Counted from the first letter of the stretch, positions 1-11,398 are shown. The stretch: 64,000 nt of DNA from Bedellia somnulentella (GCA_963576735.1 OY755175.1:12168401-12232400); one strand, 5' to 3'. Numbers and translations are program-made. The notes: generated by a model from the letters alone, not told the origin.

Positions 1-148
1 AGTTAGTTCTATTATTCACCAACACACTTCATCATGTCAGCTATATATGTATTGTATAGTATATATTTATTATTTGCTCTGCCTGGTCTTTGCCAATGAC
101 CTTTTACTTGCATAGTTCATAGTTTTTGATGGACATATATTGTTACAG

Positions 149-259
149 GTTGTCCCCCTACCAAGCGTCGAGGAATTGAAAGCTAATACCGCCCTACCGA
201 GTATTGTGTTTCCATCAGATCATATTGCTTTAGTCGCTGATTTACGGTTCAAGACATAA
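149..259 (+). CDS. 2',5'-phosphodiesterase 12-like protein, last exon
   Basis: Only the final coding exon lies in the window; the gene continues to the left. An acceptor (ttacag) at 143-148 is followed by 36 codons and TAA at 257-259. The peptide contains ALPSIVFPSDHIALVADLRF, the C-terminal end of the endonuclease/exonuclease/phosphatase fold in the CCR4/nocturnin/PDE12 group; the SDHIALV segment carries the conserved Asp-His pair of the active site. The closest remembered match is PDE12, a mitochondrial matrix enzyme that removes poly(A) and degrades 2',5'-oligoadenylates. Family membership is well supported. The choice of PDE12 over Angel or nocturnin paralogs is inferred from the very last residues. 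An AATAAA at 541-546 is a possible poly(A) signal. Confidence 0.72.
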   Translation, partial: VVPLPSVEELKANTALPSIVFPSDHIALVADLRFKT

Positions 260-803
260 GAAACGAAATACTTCGTGTAGCAAATCAACTTGTAAATTAT
301 GTACTTAGTATAAACCAAGTGTCAGATATTCTTAATAAGATTAAAATATATATTTAGGACGTTTACTTTATTTATTATTTCTTCATCCTACCTTAACAAT
401 CCTTAAAGTATTAAATTCGAAATTATATTTAAAAATATATTTACATTCACGGCGAACTCACACACTAAAGCGTGTTTGTTTATAGTAAACGCATTTAAAA
501 GCAGTATTATGAAGTGCACGGCGCCGCCGCCGCTTAGTCAAATAAAAGCATGGGTTATTAAGTTCATCGTCAACTTTCAATGATATCAGCTAACTGGCGC
601 TTCCAATGTACATCTTACAACGGGTACTGCTAAGACCTACTTATTGAAAGCTGTAATTAAAGTAGGAACTTTTAATTCAAGACTGTATGTGCTTTGTCTG
701 AAAGAGCTATACTCTAGCTTTGCTTTACTTTTTTAAAAAGGTTTATACAACATGAATTAACAGGTATGGCTACCAGCTAACAAATTAAATAATTTTTATA
801 TAA
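260..803. other. 3' flank of the PDE12-like gene
   Basis: AT-rich non-coding DNA. It probably holds the 3' UTR of the upstream gene, with ATTAAA near 340 and AATAAA at 541-546 as candidate poly(A) signals. I see no further gene in it. Confidence 0.4.
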
Positions 804-966
804 TATAACATAACATAACATAAACGTTCACGCCGAATATCCCCGAAGGGGTTGGCAGAGGTACTAATACTTCTGAACATCGAGTGACTTTGTCACCTGG
901 TGTTCAGAGTACCCACGTTTTGCATAGACAGTGTACTCACGTGATAGGGGGCAGGCCTATCGCCGT
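804..966 (-). repeat. SINE-B copy (3' part)
   Basis: The copy starts with aacat repeats, then cacgccg, ccccgaaggggttggcagagg and the block ending in ggcaggcctatcgccgt. The same sequence recurs at 1640, 30806, 34422, 47305 and 63210. Polarity is set from the tail and from the tRNA-like head seen in the 30806 copy. This copy lacks that head. Confidence 0.75.
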
Positions 967-1639
967 ATATAATAACAAATTAATAATAATTAAAATTTAT
1001 TTGATATCTTGATCTTGGAATGTTGGTTATTTTTTATAGTTAACCTGAGTTAGGGAATATTTGGATTTATCTTTTTAAAGGTAAAACACATACACCAATT
1101 TCTAGTGTTTGATTTTTTATTGCCCTTAAATGAATAATTTTTTTTCAGTATGCGGTTTTAGTTGCAAGTTGCAACATTTACGAACTGTAAGAATTCTGCT
1201 TTATTAATCAGAGTTTATGGAGCTCCATATCTAGAGATGGAGAATAAAGCGAGGAGCCACGGTCGAATAATGTTGCCACCTTTTATGAAAATAAACTACT
1301 TACGCCTTTTTATCACACGTGATGTGACTCCATGATGAAGGATTAATAGCGTGATCTCCTTGCTTACATTTAAATTAGTTACGTATATTCAAAACAATCT
1401 ATGAAATGGCTCTGCAATTGTATCCCTTTCCAACAACCATATTTAATACATTAGCTAAATCTGATAAACGCGTATTGATACTAATATTAAGTTCGTTCAA
1501 TAACATACAGTTAAGTAGATAGTTTTACAATGAATTAAATGATTTATAAAGTTCACCCTAAAAATGAAAAATCGCTAAGTATTATATAAATTTTACATCA
1601 TAAGAGTATTTTCATAATTTGTTTACACTTAAATATTCT
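967..1639. other. Spacer between inverted SINE-B copies
   Basis: AT-rich, no convincing ORF, no other repeat recognised. Confidence 0.3.
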
Positions 1640-1776
1640 TCACGTGAGTACACTGTCCATGCAAAACGTGGGTACTCTGAACACCAGGTGACAAAGTCAC
1701 GTGATGTTCAGAAGTATTAGTACCTCTGCCAACCCCTCCGGGGATATTCGGCGTGAACGTTTATGTTATGTTATGT
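1640..1776 (+). repeat. SINE-B copy, inverted relative to the 804 copy
   Basis: Same family as 804-966 but in the opposite orientation, ending in gttatgttatgtta. The two copies form an inverted repeat with about 670 bp between them and could fold back if co-transcribed. Confidence 0.75.
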
Positions 1777-1989
1777 TAAATATTCTTACCCTGAATATAT
1801 AGTAGGTTATTGTTACAAAGATGATATAAAATATTTCTACACAATAAACTACATTAATTTAGTATTTGAAGATTTAAATTTTGCTTTTTATATGGCTTGC
1901 GGTCCCCTATCTCATTAAGGCAACATATTGTAACGACGGATGACGGATGTATATTGTTATTATTATTAATATAATATTATGCGATTTAA

Positions 1990-2236
1990 CTGTGTAGTGT
2001 CGCCTTAGAATAGCACTACCCCATTCCTTCCGGTGAGTGTACGTAAGAGGCGACTAACGGTATTGGGGCATTTAAGGGATTTCTGGGCGATGCGGTTGGA
2101 GACCCATCACCAACAACCTTTATTTTACCATCTGTTCCCCACTAAACTTTACAAAAGAGGCTGAGGAATTCCTAATTCCTTTGCTCTGGCTACCCCGTCT
2201 AGGGATTTATAGCGGTGAGTATATGTATGTATGTAT
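1990..2236 (+). repeat. SINE-A copy
   Basis: Near full-length member of the commonest family in the window. The head is tgtgtagtgtcg, the middle contains gcgatgcggttggagaccca, and it ends in ggtgagtatatgtatgtatg. Length is about 247 bp. Confidence 0.85.
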
Positions 2237-2424
2237 CCGATGCTAAAGGTATTAAAAAATACAGTTCAACAACCTTTACAGTTCATCCTGCCTGGGTAAG
2301 AATTAAATGAACGTTGCTTAAAGCATCAGCAGCAGTATTTTAATTGTTTTAAATGCAATATTGTACCTTTTTTTATAAATAGTAAAATAAAATAAATATA
2401 CTCACGCCATTAGTTCCCCAAAGC

Positions 2425-2780
2425 AAAGCATTTAAGTCTTTTTCAGTTTATACATATAGTTTACAAAAAATCCTCCAATTTTATTTATTGCATCATCTTT
2501 TTTATAGTATTCCTAGTAGTAAATTAGTGTTTGTCAGCCACATTTTATCCAATAGCCTATAGATGTCCACTACTGAAGTTCCAGCACAAGATATCGCCGA
2601 TCGGCCTATGCCTACCACAAAGATCTTTATAATTATCAGTCCTCATCCATGGGCTACCTGCTACCTTGACAAAAATATCAGTCTAACTTGGAGAAGGCCT
2701 ACCCACACTGCATCATCCAGTACATGGACTCCACTCCTGAACCATTGAATCACAACAGCTGTTGGTTCTGTGTGAAAAAA
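2425..2780. repeat. Direct repeat, copy 1 (upstream of FAM210 gene)
   Basis: About 350 bp closely resembling 5055-5467. Shared blocks include agatgtccactactgaagtt, tctaacttggagaaggccta and cagctgttggttctgtgtga. No coding frame is shared by the two copies. It is either an unrecognised dispersed repeat or a local duplication. Confidence 0.7.
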
Positions 2781-3214
2781 AATATGTTTGCTTATAGCGT
2801 AAATACGAATTTCGTGGTTGTGAATTTTAAAGAGAGGGCCGCTGTTGATTTCTTCTAGTATGATTAAAAAGTGCGGCATAATGAACTCCACAATTACAAC
2901 ACTATTTGGCAGATTTTAGGTTAGTATGTGGCAAATATTTCGATATTTATTGGTCACCCTCACCCTAGTGTCTGTGTTGGTTGGTTGGTTTGTTTTTGTT
3001 TTGACGTTTTTGTGTACGTGCGTACGTGCACTTTTTGAGAGTTCGCTACAGCTACAGTGCTACAGTTCGCTAACTAACTTTAGTGATTGTGTTTGCATTA
3101 CATATTTGCATTGCATTGGAAATTTATTTTTTCAGAATATTACTTTAATATTACTACTAGTATCAAATTGCTTGTATTTACATTCAGTTCAACCTAGTAG
3201 ATCAATACTGTAAA

Positions 3215-6017
3215 ATGTCTTTTTGTATTACGACTGGAATATACAAGAATATATCACAAAGACATTCCTTATTAAGTAAGTTGATTATCTTGCTGTTACA
3301 CACATTGTTTTGATTTATAGTGAAGATAGGGTGTTTATTGAAAATATTAATGCTATATCTAATACTGTTACAGCTGCTACCAGTTGTTTTGGTAATACAT
3401 TCCATGCATCAACTCAGTTAAAATATCCCCGTGCGGCAGCTCTTAAATTGCCCACCAATGTAGTTGATATTAATTCGGCTGAAACAGGAAGATTTTCTCA
3501 ATCGCGGGAAAGAGACTTGTCAGGGCCAGTACTTAACTCATATTATGAGAAGCGCAACCAAGATTATTCCAAATTGGATATAACAAGCCAGGTTGATCCA
3601 CACATGAACAAATATGACTGCCTTGGTGCTGTCAGCCTATACTCAAGCATGCAAAGTAATGTGCCCAGTCCATTTAGTGGGAATCACACTCACCTAAATA
3701 TGCCTGGATCACAAATGGGTCAGGGTTACAAGTATTTATCTGATCACTTGCACAGTGCACATTACTTGACCTTGAAAAATGAATATAGAAAAAAAGTTAA
3801 AGGTAAGCTGTAAACATTTCCAAGCATTAATGTTACTAACTTACCTCTAAGCTTTGTATAATAATACAGATATTGGAAGCATCTAATATTTTGCAATACA
3901 ATTAAACAATATTTATGATAATTCTAAAACCTTCCAACCATGCTTATACATTCTAACAACTCATTTAATTGGTTTTGATAAATATACATTTACTACATAC
4001 TACTAAACAGTATCTGGGATAAGGCAGGTTATACTTTGTATGGTCCTGACAAACCTCTCTGGTTCCTGTTTTTTGGATTCCTTTTAAAAACCACTTGTTA
4101 ATTCAAATGTTTCTTAATACAGTTTGTTATTTTTCAAAGCATAGCTGTTGGACTTGGAACAAGAGAGATGAGCACTGATTCACAGTCATCAAGTAGCACA
4201 ATGACAACCAAGGAGAAATTTAAAAAGGCTATAAAAGAATATGGTTCTACAGTAATAATTTTTCATGTATCTATCTCATTAGTATCACTGGGCGTTTGTT
4301 ATCTACTTGTATCTAGGTATGTTATGGTGATGGTATTCAAAATTATATGTTCATATTTACACAAAATCCAAATTCTATGGTCTGGGGTAAATTGAAATCT
4401 TTCAGCTGCTGTGACCTTATGTAACACAATTTTACCAAAATGCTTAAAATCGAGAGGATGGGTGATAGGAAATTGGTAAAAGGTATCTATAGAGCTAATG
4501 TGGAAGGTAATGTTAGCAGAGGATGGCCACGGAGGATGCACTTGGACCAAATTGAGAGTGTGCTCAAAAAGGCAGGCGCTGGAAGTATGAAGAATAAAGG
4601 AGCATGTATGAAAAGATTGATGGATGTAGACAAAGCAAGAGAGGTTTACTAGGATCGTACAAAGTGGCGATCAATAGTCTCTGCCTACCCCAACGGGAAT
4701 TAAAGGCGTGAGTATATGTATGTATGTATGCTTAAAATGTCCTTTTTGGTCCAAATGATATACCTTTTCTATTTGTTGAATAAGTTTTTCAAACGTGGCA
4801 TGAGATCCCAAAAATGGTTAGTTAGAGCTTTGGAACTAGACATTCCTTAGCCACTTATACAAGTTGATTAGGGAAATGAATGTTCACTAAAAGATAGTTT
4901 GTGATGGGTGTCGAGCCACATCACCAACAAACACTTAAAAAGCCCCAACAACAACAGTTGCCTTACTACAACAATGAGTAGACATAGATAAGTGCTATTC
5001 TAAGCTGACACTACACACCATCATACTAGTGTTATAAATTTGAAATTAGAAAGCATTTAAACCTTTTTTAGTTTATACATAAAGTTTAAGATAATTCCTG
5101 GTTCCTGCTATTTTATTTATTGGTGCATCTGCATCTTTTTATATGTATTTTATCATTTCTGTATCTAAATATGATTTATTAGTATTCCTAGTAGAAAATG
5201 AGTATTTGTCAGCCACATTTTGCCAGTAGCCAATAGATGTCCACTACTGAAGTTCCAGCATGAGATATCACCCATCAGCCTATGGCAACCCCAAAGATCT
5301 TTGTAATAATAAGTACTGTGATAGATAACCACCGCCATGGGCTATCTGCGACCTTGACAAAAATATAAGTCTAACTTGGAGAAGGCCTACCCATGCTGCA
5401 TCATCCGTACATTGTCTCTACTCTAGAACCATTGCATCCCAACAGCTGTTGGTTCTGTGTGAAAAATGCCATGCCCAATACCACTACTGTTTATTGTAAG
5501 TCAGTGATCACAGTCCTTCTACAGTTCTTTTGCGGATTTGATTGCATAGTGAAACTCCTGACATTACCCTCTTCATTGCTGTATAGGTGACTCTGAGCCT
5601 TCTGATGACACTGAATAACATGCAAATAAGTCCATTTTAAGGATTCCCTGAAAGTAAAATTGATGTTTTTTTTCATTTATATTGATTTTTGTTAACCCCG
5701 TTAATTTGCTCCATTTTCATTTACAAACTTTACATGTTCTATTATTCTTTATTTGTGGATGCCCCTCTTTTAGTGAAATTATAATTGTTTTTTTTTATAT
5801 TTTCAGCGGGATCAATATAGTTGCAGTTGTTGATTACTTAAATTTGGGTGGAGGGACATTATCCAAAATAGTTTCTTCTAATGCAGGGACATTTGTTGTG
5901 GCGTATGCTGTACACAAATGCTTTGCACCATTTCGGATGGCCACAACCTTAGCTGTTACACCGTTCTTGGTTAGATATTTAAGAAAAATTGGTATACTTA
6001 AAGATACAAAAAAATGA
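3215..6017 (+). CDS. FAM210 family (DUF1279) mitochondrial membrane protein
   Basis: Proposed exons are 3215-3275, 3374-3802, 4145-4316 and 5807-6017. Together they give 290 residues with all phases agreeing. Exon 1 encodes a short basic leader (MSFCITTGIYKNISQRHSLL) that looks like a mitochondrial presequence. Exons 3 and 4 carry the DUF1279 domain: FKKAIKEYGSTVIIFHVSIS, a membrane segment ending CYLLVS, then NAGTFVVAYAVHKCFAPFR and a second hydrophobic stretch ending VRYLRKIG. FAM210A/B proteins sit in the mitochondrial inner membrane and affect mitochondrial translation or iron handling in vertebrates. The core exons are firm. The join of exon 1 to 3374 is inferred from phase; the reading frame is also open upstream to 3310, so the N-terminus is uncertain. 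Intron 3 holds a LINE fragment, an old SINE-A and the second copy of a direct repeat. Confidence 0.85.
4451..4727 (+). mobile_element. 5'-truncated LINE fragment in FAM210 intron 3
   Basis: Only the 3' end of the LINE remains: the segment encoding [18 protein letters not shown] and KRLMDVDKAREV, then the tail ggcgtgagtatatgtatg. It is flanked by an 11-bp target-site duplication, atgcttaaaat, at 4440-4450 and 4728-4738. This shows insertion by target-primed reverse transcription with 5' truncation. Confidence 0.85.
4815..5027 (-). repeat. Degenerate SINE-A copy
   Basis: Recognisable by ttccttagccacttat, gtgatgggtgtcgagcca, aaaaagccccaa and the reversed head ctattctaagctgacactac. Many substitutions and deletions make this an old copy. 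Confidence 0.55.
5055..5467. repeat. Direct repeat, copy 2 (in FAM210 intron 3)
   Basis: Partner of 2425-2780, same orientation, with small insertions such as an extra block near 5310-5330. The two copies flank the first three exons of the FAM210 gene. Confidence 0.7.
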
Positions 6018-6182
6018 TATTTTATGTAATGGTGGTGGTAGTTCTTAAATAGTTTTAAGTTACAATATGTGAATTACTATTAAATATTTTTATTGCACTT
6101 ATGTGACTTTTTTTTATGTTATATATATAAATATAAAACAACAATCAGATATTTTCATTAGTAGAGTAAACTCTACAGTGGA

Positions 6183-6425
6183 CGACGTCCGTGGCCGAGT
6201 GGATAGGTGACTAGCTTCTCGGTCTAGAGGTTGCGGGTTTGATCCCTGCTGAGAGCAACATTTATGTGATTCGCATAAATTATTGTTTTTTTTATCTTGT
6301 ATGTTATATTATACGAGTATATATGCGTATTATAAAATATAATAAATATATCGTTGAGTTAGTATCGCATAATACAAGTCTTACTTAATTTGGGGCTAAC
6401 TTGACTTGTGTATAATATGTCTGTA
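6183..6425 (+). repeat. SINE-C copy with tRNA-like head
   Basis: The head at about 6186-6260 looks like a tRNA: an A-box-like tggccgagtgg and a B-box-like gggtttgatccc. It is followed by a body ending in aatttggggctaacttgac. A reverse copy lies at 49370-49605. The acceptor stem does not pair well and there is no separate terminator, so this is a tRNA-derived SINE and not a functional tRNA gene. Confidence 0.7.
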
Positions 6426-6762
6426 TATTTATTTATCAATTTTATTTACACCGTCCTATATCGATCCTTACAGACCTATGAATTTTCAACGCCACACCAA
6501 CCTATTTCTAGTATAGCCATAGATACCTACATCTATGAGTATAGTATTATATTATCAGTGCTATAACCCAATGCCCACCAAATATTATTTATTTAAAAGT
6601 GGCTGAAGAATCGTCACATCCGAAACTGAAACTAAGGTAAGGACAAAGCAACACCTAGTGTTCTAAAGAAATCAGTTAGGCGATTCGAGGAACGTAATTA
6701 TTTATTCTATCGCCTACTAATAAAAATAATAATTTTAAGGATCATTTCTTAGTTTTAGATTG
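6426..6762. other. Intergenic spacer
   Basis: AT-rich and without a recognisable gene or repeat. Confidence 0.3.
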
Positions 6763-7037
6763 CCGTGTAGTCAGTACCGTCTTTACCATAAGGGCACACG
6801 GGGCACTGGCCCAGGGCCCCAATACCAGGGGGGCCCCGAAGGACCGAAAATTACTCTCACACATTTATTCTCAAAACATTTTTGTCGGGCACATTAGAAT
6901 TAGTGATCTTATCAGAAGGTATTTACAAGGCATATACTACGCCATTATATCGATTAGAAGATTTTAGTCAACAGAAATCCAGAAAGAAATCGTCATCGTA
7001 ATCGTCACCAAAGAAATATAGTTTAACTAAAAATAAA

Positions 7038-7281
7038 GTTGTGTAGTGTCGGCTTAGAATAGCACTACCCCATTTCTTCCGGTGGGTGTACGTAAGAGGC
7101 GACTAACGGTATTGGGGCATTTAAGGAATTTTGGGCGATGCGGTTGGAGACCCATCACCAATAACCTTCATTTTACCATCTTTTCCCCACTAAAATTTCT
7201 AAAAGTGGCTAAGGAATTTTTAATTCTTTGGCTCTGGCTACCCCTTCTAGGGATTTATAGCAGTACGTATATGTATATATG
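7038..7281 (+). repeat. SINE-A copy nested in hAT-like element
   Basis: Near full-length copy, head gttgtgtagtgtcggcttag, ending in gtacgtatatgtatatat. Confidence 0.85.
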
Positions 7282-7394
7282 ACTAAAAAATATTTCCCAA
7301 TAAAAGGTGAAAATCTTGAAAAAGCCTGGGTTGCTCGAAAGACGAAAAAATCCGAAGTAGGTCCGATTAAAATGGGTCAAAATCAAGTGTTTCA

Positions 7395-8043
7395 AATCTG
7401 GGTTGTGTGTTTACTAGAGATGGAAAGTGTGTTGAAGATATAGAGAGAAGAGTGAAAAAGGGTAATGCGATGAATGGAGCACTGGATAGTCTAATGTCTA
7501 GTCAATCGGTGTCCGCAAAGGCCCGAATGGCTGTGCATGATGCTGTTCTTGTCCCTACGCTTATGTATGGCAGCGAATGTTGGGTGTGGCAGAAGAAGCA
7601 TGAAAGAAGAGTGAATACAGTAGAACTAGGGTCCCTCAGAAAAGTTTGTAATGTAAGGTTTTGTGATCGTGTTAGGAATGACGTGATTCGTGAAAGATGC
7701 GGTGATAAAGATGATATTGTAAGTAATATTGAAAAAGGAATGTTGAGATGGTTTGGGAACATCGAGAGGATGGATGATAGGAAATTGGTAAAAGGTATCT
7801 ATAGAGCTAATGTAGAAGGTAATGTTAGCAGAGGACGGCCACGGAGGACACACTTGGACCAAATTGAGAGTGTGCTCAAAAAGGCAGGCGTCCGAAGTAT
7901 GAAGAATAAAAGAGCATGTATGAAAAGATTGATGGATGTAGACGAAGCTAGAGAGGTTTGCCAGGATCGTACGAAGTGGCGATCAATAGCCTCTGCCTAC
8001 CCCTATGGGAATTAAAGGCGTGAGTACATGTATGTATGTATGT
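7395..8043 (+). mobile_element. LINE 3' fragment with open C-terminal frame
   Basis: An open frame of 202 codons (7407-8015) matches the C-terminal part of the LINE at 43170-45208: [27 protein letters not shown] and VNTVELGSLRKVC. It ends in the tail ggcgtgagtacatgtatg. The reverse-transcriptase core is missing, so the copy is 5'-truncated and cannot move on its own, although its remaining frame is still open. Confidence 0.85.
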
Positions 8044-8822
8044 AAAATCGAGTTTAAAGAAGTCGGTTACATACATACTAACATACCATACATACATACA
8101 GGTGAAGCTAATATAAACGTGTTAAAAACCAGCAGCATTACATTTTGATATTTTATTTGTTAAGTGTATGGATTTTATTTATTTTCCAACGATTATATTA
8201 TTTGTTTTTTATAAAAAGTGTCACTGTGTTACATTATAATTTTAAATTCTGATTTGTTAAAATTTTAAGAAATTTGCATGCCACAGATGGGAGAATATAG
8301 CATGGTCTAAATAAATGTTGTAACATCTAATATGTCAAATACCTATATTCGCAAATAAAGTAAAATAAATAAAATACAAAATCTTTAATGGCATATTATA
8401 TCATACTATATTGAATTACCCATAGAGATATAATACCTCTATGAGATTACCTGTAATAAGTGGTCATACTCATACTTATTAGTAAAAAAATTTATTATAA
8501 TTCGCATTTTAACTTTCCAAAAGGGCCCCCAATCCTTGTGTGCCCAAGGGCCCCAGCCTAGTTTAAGACGGCCCTGCGTGTAGTGCCGGCTTAGAATGTC
8601 TCTAACTACGGGACGGGTGTCATAAGAGGTAAAGGTACCTAAGGGTATGGGTTCTTTAAGTGGTTTTTGGGCGATGCAGTTAGAGACCCATCACCAACGA
8701 TACTATATTTCTACCATTTTGTCTCCTATCAACTTCCAACTTTGGCTGAGGAGTTTCTACCTCTGAAGCTCTGGCTACCCCTTTTTAAGATTTATGGCCG
8801 TGTATATTTTATTATGTACATA

Positions 8823-9027
8823 TGTCCTTAGTGATTGCAGTCAAATGCTACTCATTGCAAAACGGTAACTATTAGTTAGCGAGTCGTTATATTGTATTCA
8901 TATTTTGCTTTTAGTTAGCCATGTTCAATTTATCGATTGACAACAGCAGTAAGCACCACGTGCTACTTTAAAATAAAGATAAAACTAAGATAAAGACTTA
9001 TTTTACGAAATACTGTATACATTCACG
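8823..9027. other. Region upstream of a small spliced ORF
   Basis: AT-rich. It may contain the promoter of the 9028 transcript; I see no definite core elements. Confidence 0.25.
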
Positions 9028-9193
9028 ATGGAACCAGTAGCAGCAGATCTGAATCAACTCAAAATGTAAGTAGGCTTTATCGTTCTTATTCTGAACTAAT
9101 AACAAGGTTAATTCAAATAGATAACCTAATATTTTCTAACTGGTCGATTTCTATAGGTATGAGGTAGCCGAATGCGTTCTCAAAGATTACTAA
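9028..9193 (+). CDS. Candidate two-exon micropeptide gene (24 aa)
   Basis: An ATG at 9028 opens 12 codons and two bases, then a strong donor (gtaagt) at 9066. The 91-bp intron has a branch-like tctaac and an acceptor ctatag ending at 9156. Exon 2 (9157-9193) restores the frame and reaches TAA after 12 codons. The product is MEPVAADLNQLK followed by MYEVAECVLKDY. Without splicing the frame stops immediately after the donor. I do not recognise the peptide. It could be a true small ORF, the start of a longer gene spliced elsewhere, or chance. Confidence 0.33.
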
Positions 9194-9870
9194 GCTTATC
9201 TATCAAATAATTATTTCCAATTTTTTCTATGTTAAGTAACTGTAAATCAGTCGCTATAACAAATAATTTGTCATGGCGTAGTCCTCAGATTCAGTAGGTA
9301 GTTCAATCAACTCATTCTAAGGTCAATAACATGTGCAAACTGAGCTGAATCCCCTGTGTATTGATTGGTGTTTTGTGAAGTGAGTATTTTCTTGATATAA
9401 TGTATGGTATTTTAAGTCAAAATAAACTTTATTTCATTACATAACATATTTTCATGCGATGCCGGAATGAGAGATCGGGTGTAAAAAATACTACCTACTT
9501 CGCGTAAAAGATTATGAATATTTTTACGATATTTTTTAAACGAGGTACAACTATACTCATATATGGCTTTTAAGAATAGGATCTATAAAAATTGCTGTCG
9601 TGTAATTTTACCCCTTTGATGAAATTAATTGGATATAGTAAAATATCTACATTGGAGGCTTCTATTACAAGCTCTGGGTAATAAGTATGTAATGATGCAT
9701 GCAACTGAACTGAAACAGTCTGGGGTCTGGGGGGATCAGCAAAGACCCTGAGAAAATCGGAAGCAATATTAACCTTAGTAATTTAGTGTCAATGAATATT
9801 AGTTTAGGTTGTCACACATAGGCATCAATGGTAAATGTAGGACGAAACGGTGTTATTGCGTGCGAGCTCT
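9194..9870. other. Intergenic spacer
   Basis: No convincing gene. An AATAAA at about 9420 could serve the 9028 transcript. Confidence 0.25.
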
Positions 9871-9871
9871 G

Positions 9872-10068
9872 CCTGTGTGTAATTAACCTAGCACGCTCGT
9901 GACTAAGCACAGCTCAGCCATGTCGATTCCGCCACGACGTTTTCCCTCAATTTTAGAAATTTCGGTAAATTGATTACAGACACGTCTTAAAAGAAAAGAG
10001 AGATTATCGTAGGCCTGACACAGGATTAGAAGCGGTGGTCTTCCTACTAAACTACCAAGGTTCCAAAC
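9872..10068 (-). repeat. Old SINE-B copy (head part)
   Basis: The string gactaagcacagctcagcca and the following cgacgttttccctca match the middle of the 30806-31181 copy. The tRNA-like end is badly eroded. Confidence 0.45.
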
Positions 10069-10498
10069 TCGTAGTATTTTACTATCTGTGGTTCCAATCT
10101 TAATACTTCATAATTAAAATATGTAGCAAGGTTTAAGGGATTATTTAGTACCAAACATATAATAAAAATCACCCTTGATGGGGACATACATGGGCTGTGA
10201 GGTATATAATAAATTAAACTGCAGAAATAATAAAAATAGATTCAAATATTTACTAACATATGGCCGGAAAAGCCACGATGTAAAAAAATCATCGACTTGG
10301 GGTTAGTATATTTTATCAGGGTACCAGAAGGAAGATTGGTTGTTGGTTGCGTCCCTTATCTTACTAAAGGTGAGTCCTAAATGCACACATGCCAATTTTG
10401 TTTGCTACTAATAACTATGTACCTACTAACATAACACTTGTGCAATTAACTACTTACATTGCGTTCGTGGTAAAAATCTACGAACGGCTTCTTGTGCC
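10069..10498. other. Intergenic spacer
   Basis: AT-rich, nothing recognised. Confidence 0.25.
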
Positions 10499-10650
10499 AA
10501 CATACATACATTTACTCATGCCATTATTGGGGTAGGTACAGAGTATCGATCGCCACTTCGTACGATCCTGGCAAACCTCTCTAGCTTGGTTTACATCCAT
10601 CAATCTTTTCATACCTGCTCTCTCATACTTGGGGTGCCTGCCTTTTTGAA
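10499..10650 (-). mobile_element. LINE 3' fragment
   Basis: Reverse-strand remnant encoding [20 protein letters not shown], preceded on the + strand by the tail catacatacatttactcatg. Only about 150 bp survive. Confidence 0.7.
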
Positions 10651-11398
10651 TTCCGTATCCCAACTCAAAAGAAAATAGCACAAGATACGTAGTTCTCTAT
10701 GATGTGCCTATTCAGTATCAGTATTGGAGGGAGAGCGAAACGCCATAGAAAGAGGAACCGCTGAAAGTTTGGGGGTAGGAAACATTGTGTTGTTGGCACA
10801 TGAATTATTTTATATTTAAGAGCGTAAAATTACTGTAGCCTAACTACCTACTGTATGACTAATTAGTAATTACAATAATATTATTCTACTTATATACTTA
10901 TTATTACTAACGGTACATAGTTTACAAGGTTGCGGAAGCTAGTTAGGTATGACTACGGCTTCCGAGAAAACATATTTTTGTTCATGTCTCTACATAAAGC
11001 ATTACATTAGCATTTAAATAGAAAAATTTCGTCAAATAATTCTATTATATAAATGTTAAATTGAATACATTACCTACTTACGTATTGACTTAGGTTGTTG
11101 TCCCCTATAGTTTGCTCAAGTTTGTTATCTGTCAAGTCATGCCCCGAACAACTGATGATATTATCATGGAAATTTACTGCTACGCGAAAAAGCACTTTAT
11201 GAATGACGAAGTACATTAGTTAATTGTTTATGACAAACAAATGTCATTGTTAAACGGCGAAATAAAAGAATATTATTTGTATCAATGTATAAAATGAGTG
11301 GTTTGATAAATTTAAAGATTAAAAATAATTTTAGTTCCAAGTAAATTGTATTTAGTGTTTAGTGTCATTAGTAGTGTGATACAATATATTAGTGCAAA
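10651..11398. other. 5' region of the CIA30-domain gene
   Basis: Non-coding AT-rich DNA. The promoter and 5' UTR of the gene starting at 11399 should lie at its right end. No TATA box or initiator can be assigned with confidence. Confidence 0.3.

Larger units (their letters stand above)
6772..8576. mobile_element. Non-autonomous hAT-like element
   Basis: The ends are inverted: the left begins CAGTACCGTCTTTACC and the right, reversed, begins CAGGGCCGTCTTAAAC. GC-rich subterminal blocks (ggggcactggcccagggccc and gggcccccaatccttgtgtg) sit inside each end. An 8-bp TSD, cgtgtagt, lies at 6764-6771 and 8577-8584. Such ends with an 8-bp TSD are typical of hAT elements. No transposase frame is present. 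The interior carries a SINE-A and a LINE fragment. Confidence 0.82.
6763..8822 (+). repeat. SINE-A copy split by a hAT-like element
   Basis: The first bases of the SINE head (ccgtgtagt) lie at 6763-6771. The rest (cgtgtagtgccggcttag onward) resumes at 8577 and runs to about 8822. The intervening 1805 bp are a DNA transposon. The sequence belongs to the SINE-A subtype with gtgccggcttagaatgtctc. Confidence 0.75.

Noticed and set aside
2926..3213. 95-codon hydrophobic open frame upstream of the FAM210 gene
   Set aside because: AT-rich, low-complexity Leu/Cys/Phe composition, no domain, and it does not join in phase to the FAM210 exons.
3310..3373. Frame extending the FAM210 exon upstream to 3310
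   Set aside because: It overlaps a likely intron. Starting exon 2 at 3374 is the choice that keeps phase with the leader exon, though transcript data could reverse this.
6186..6262. Possible tRNA-Ser/Leu gene
   Set aside because: The arms do not close into a proper acceptor stem and the same sequence recurs at 49528-49600 within a SINE body.
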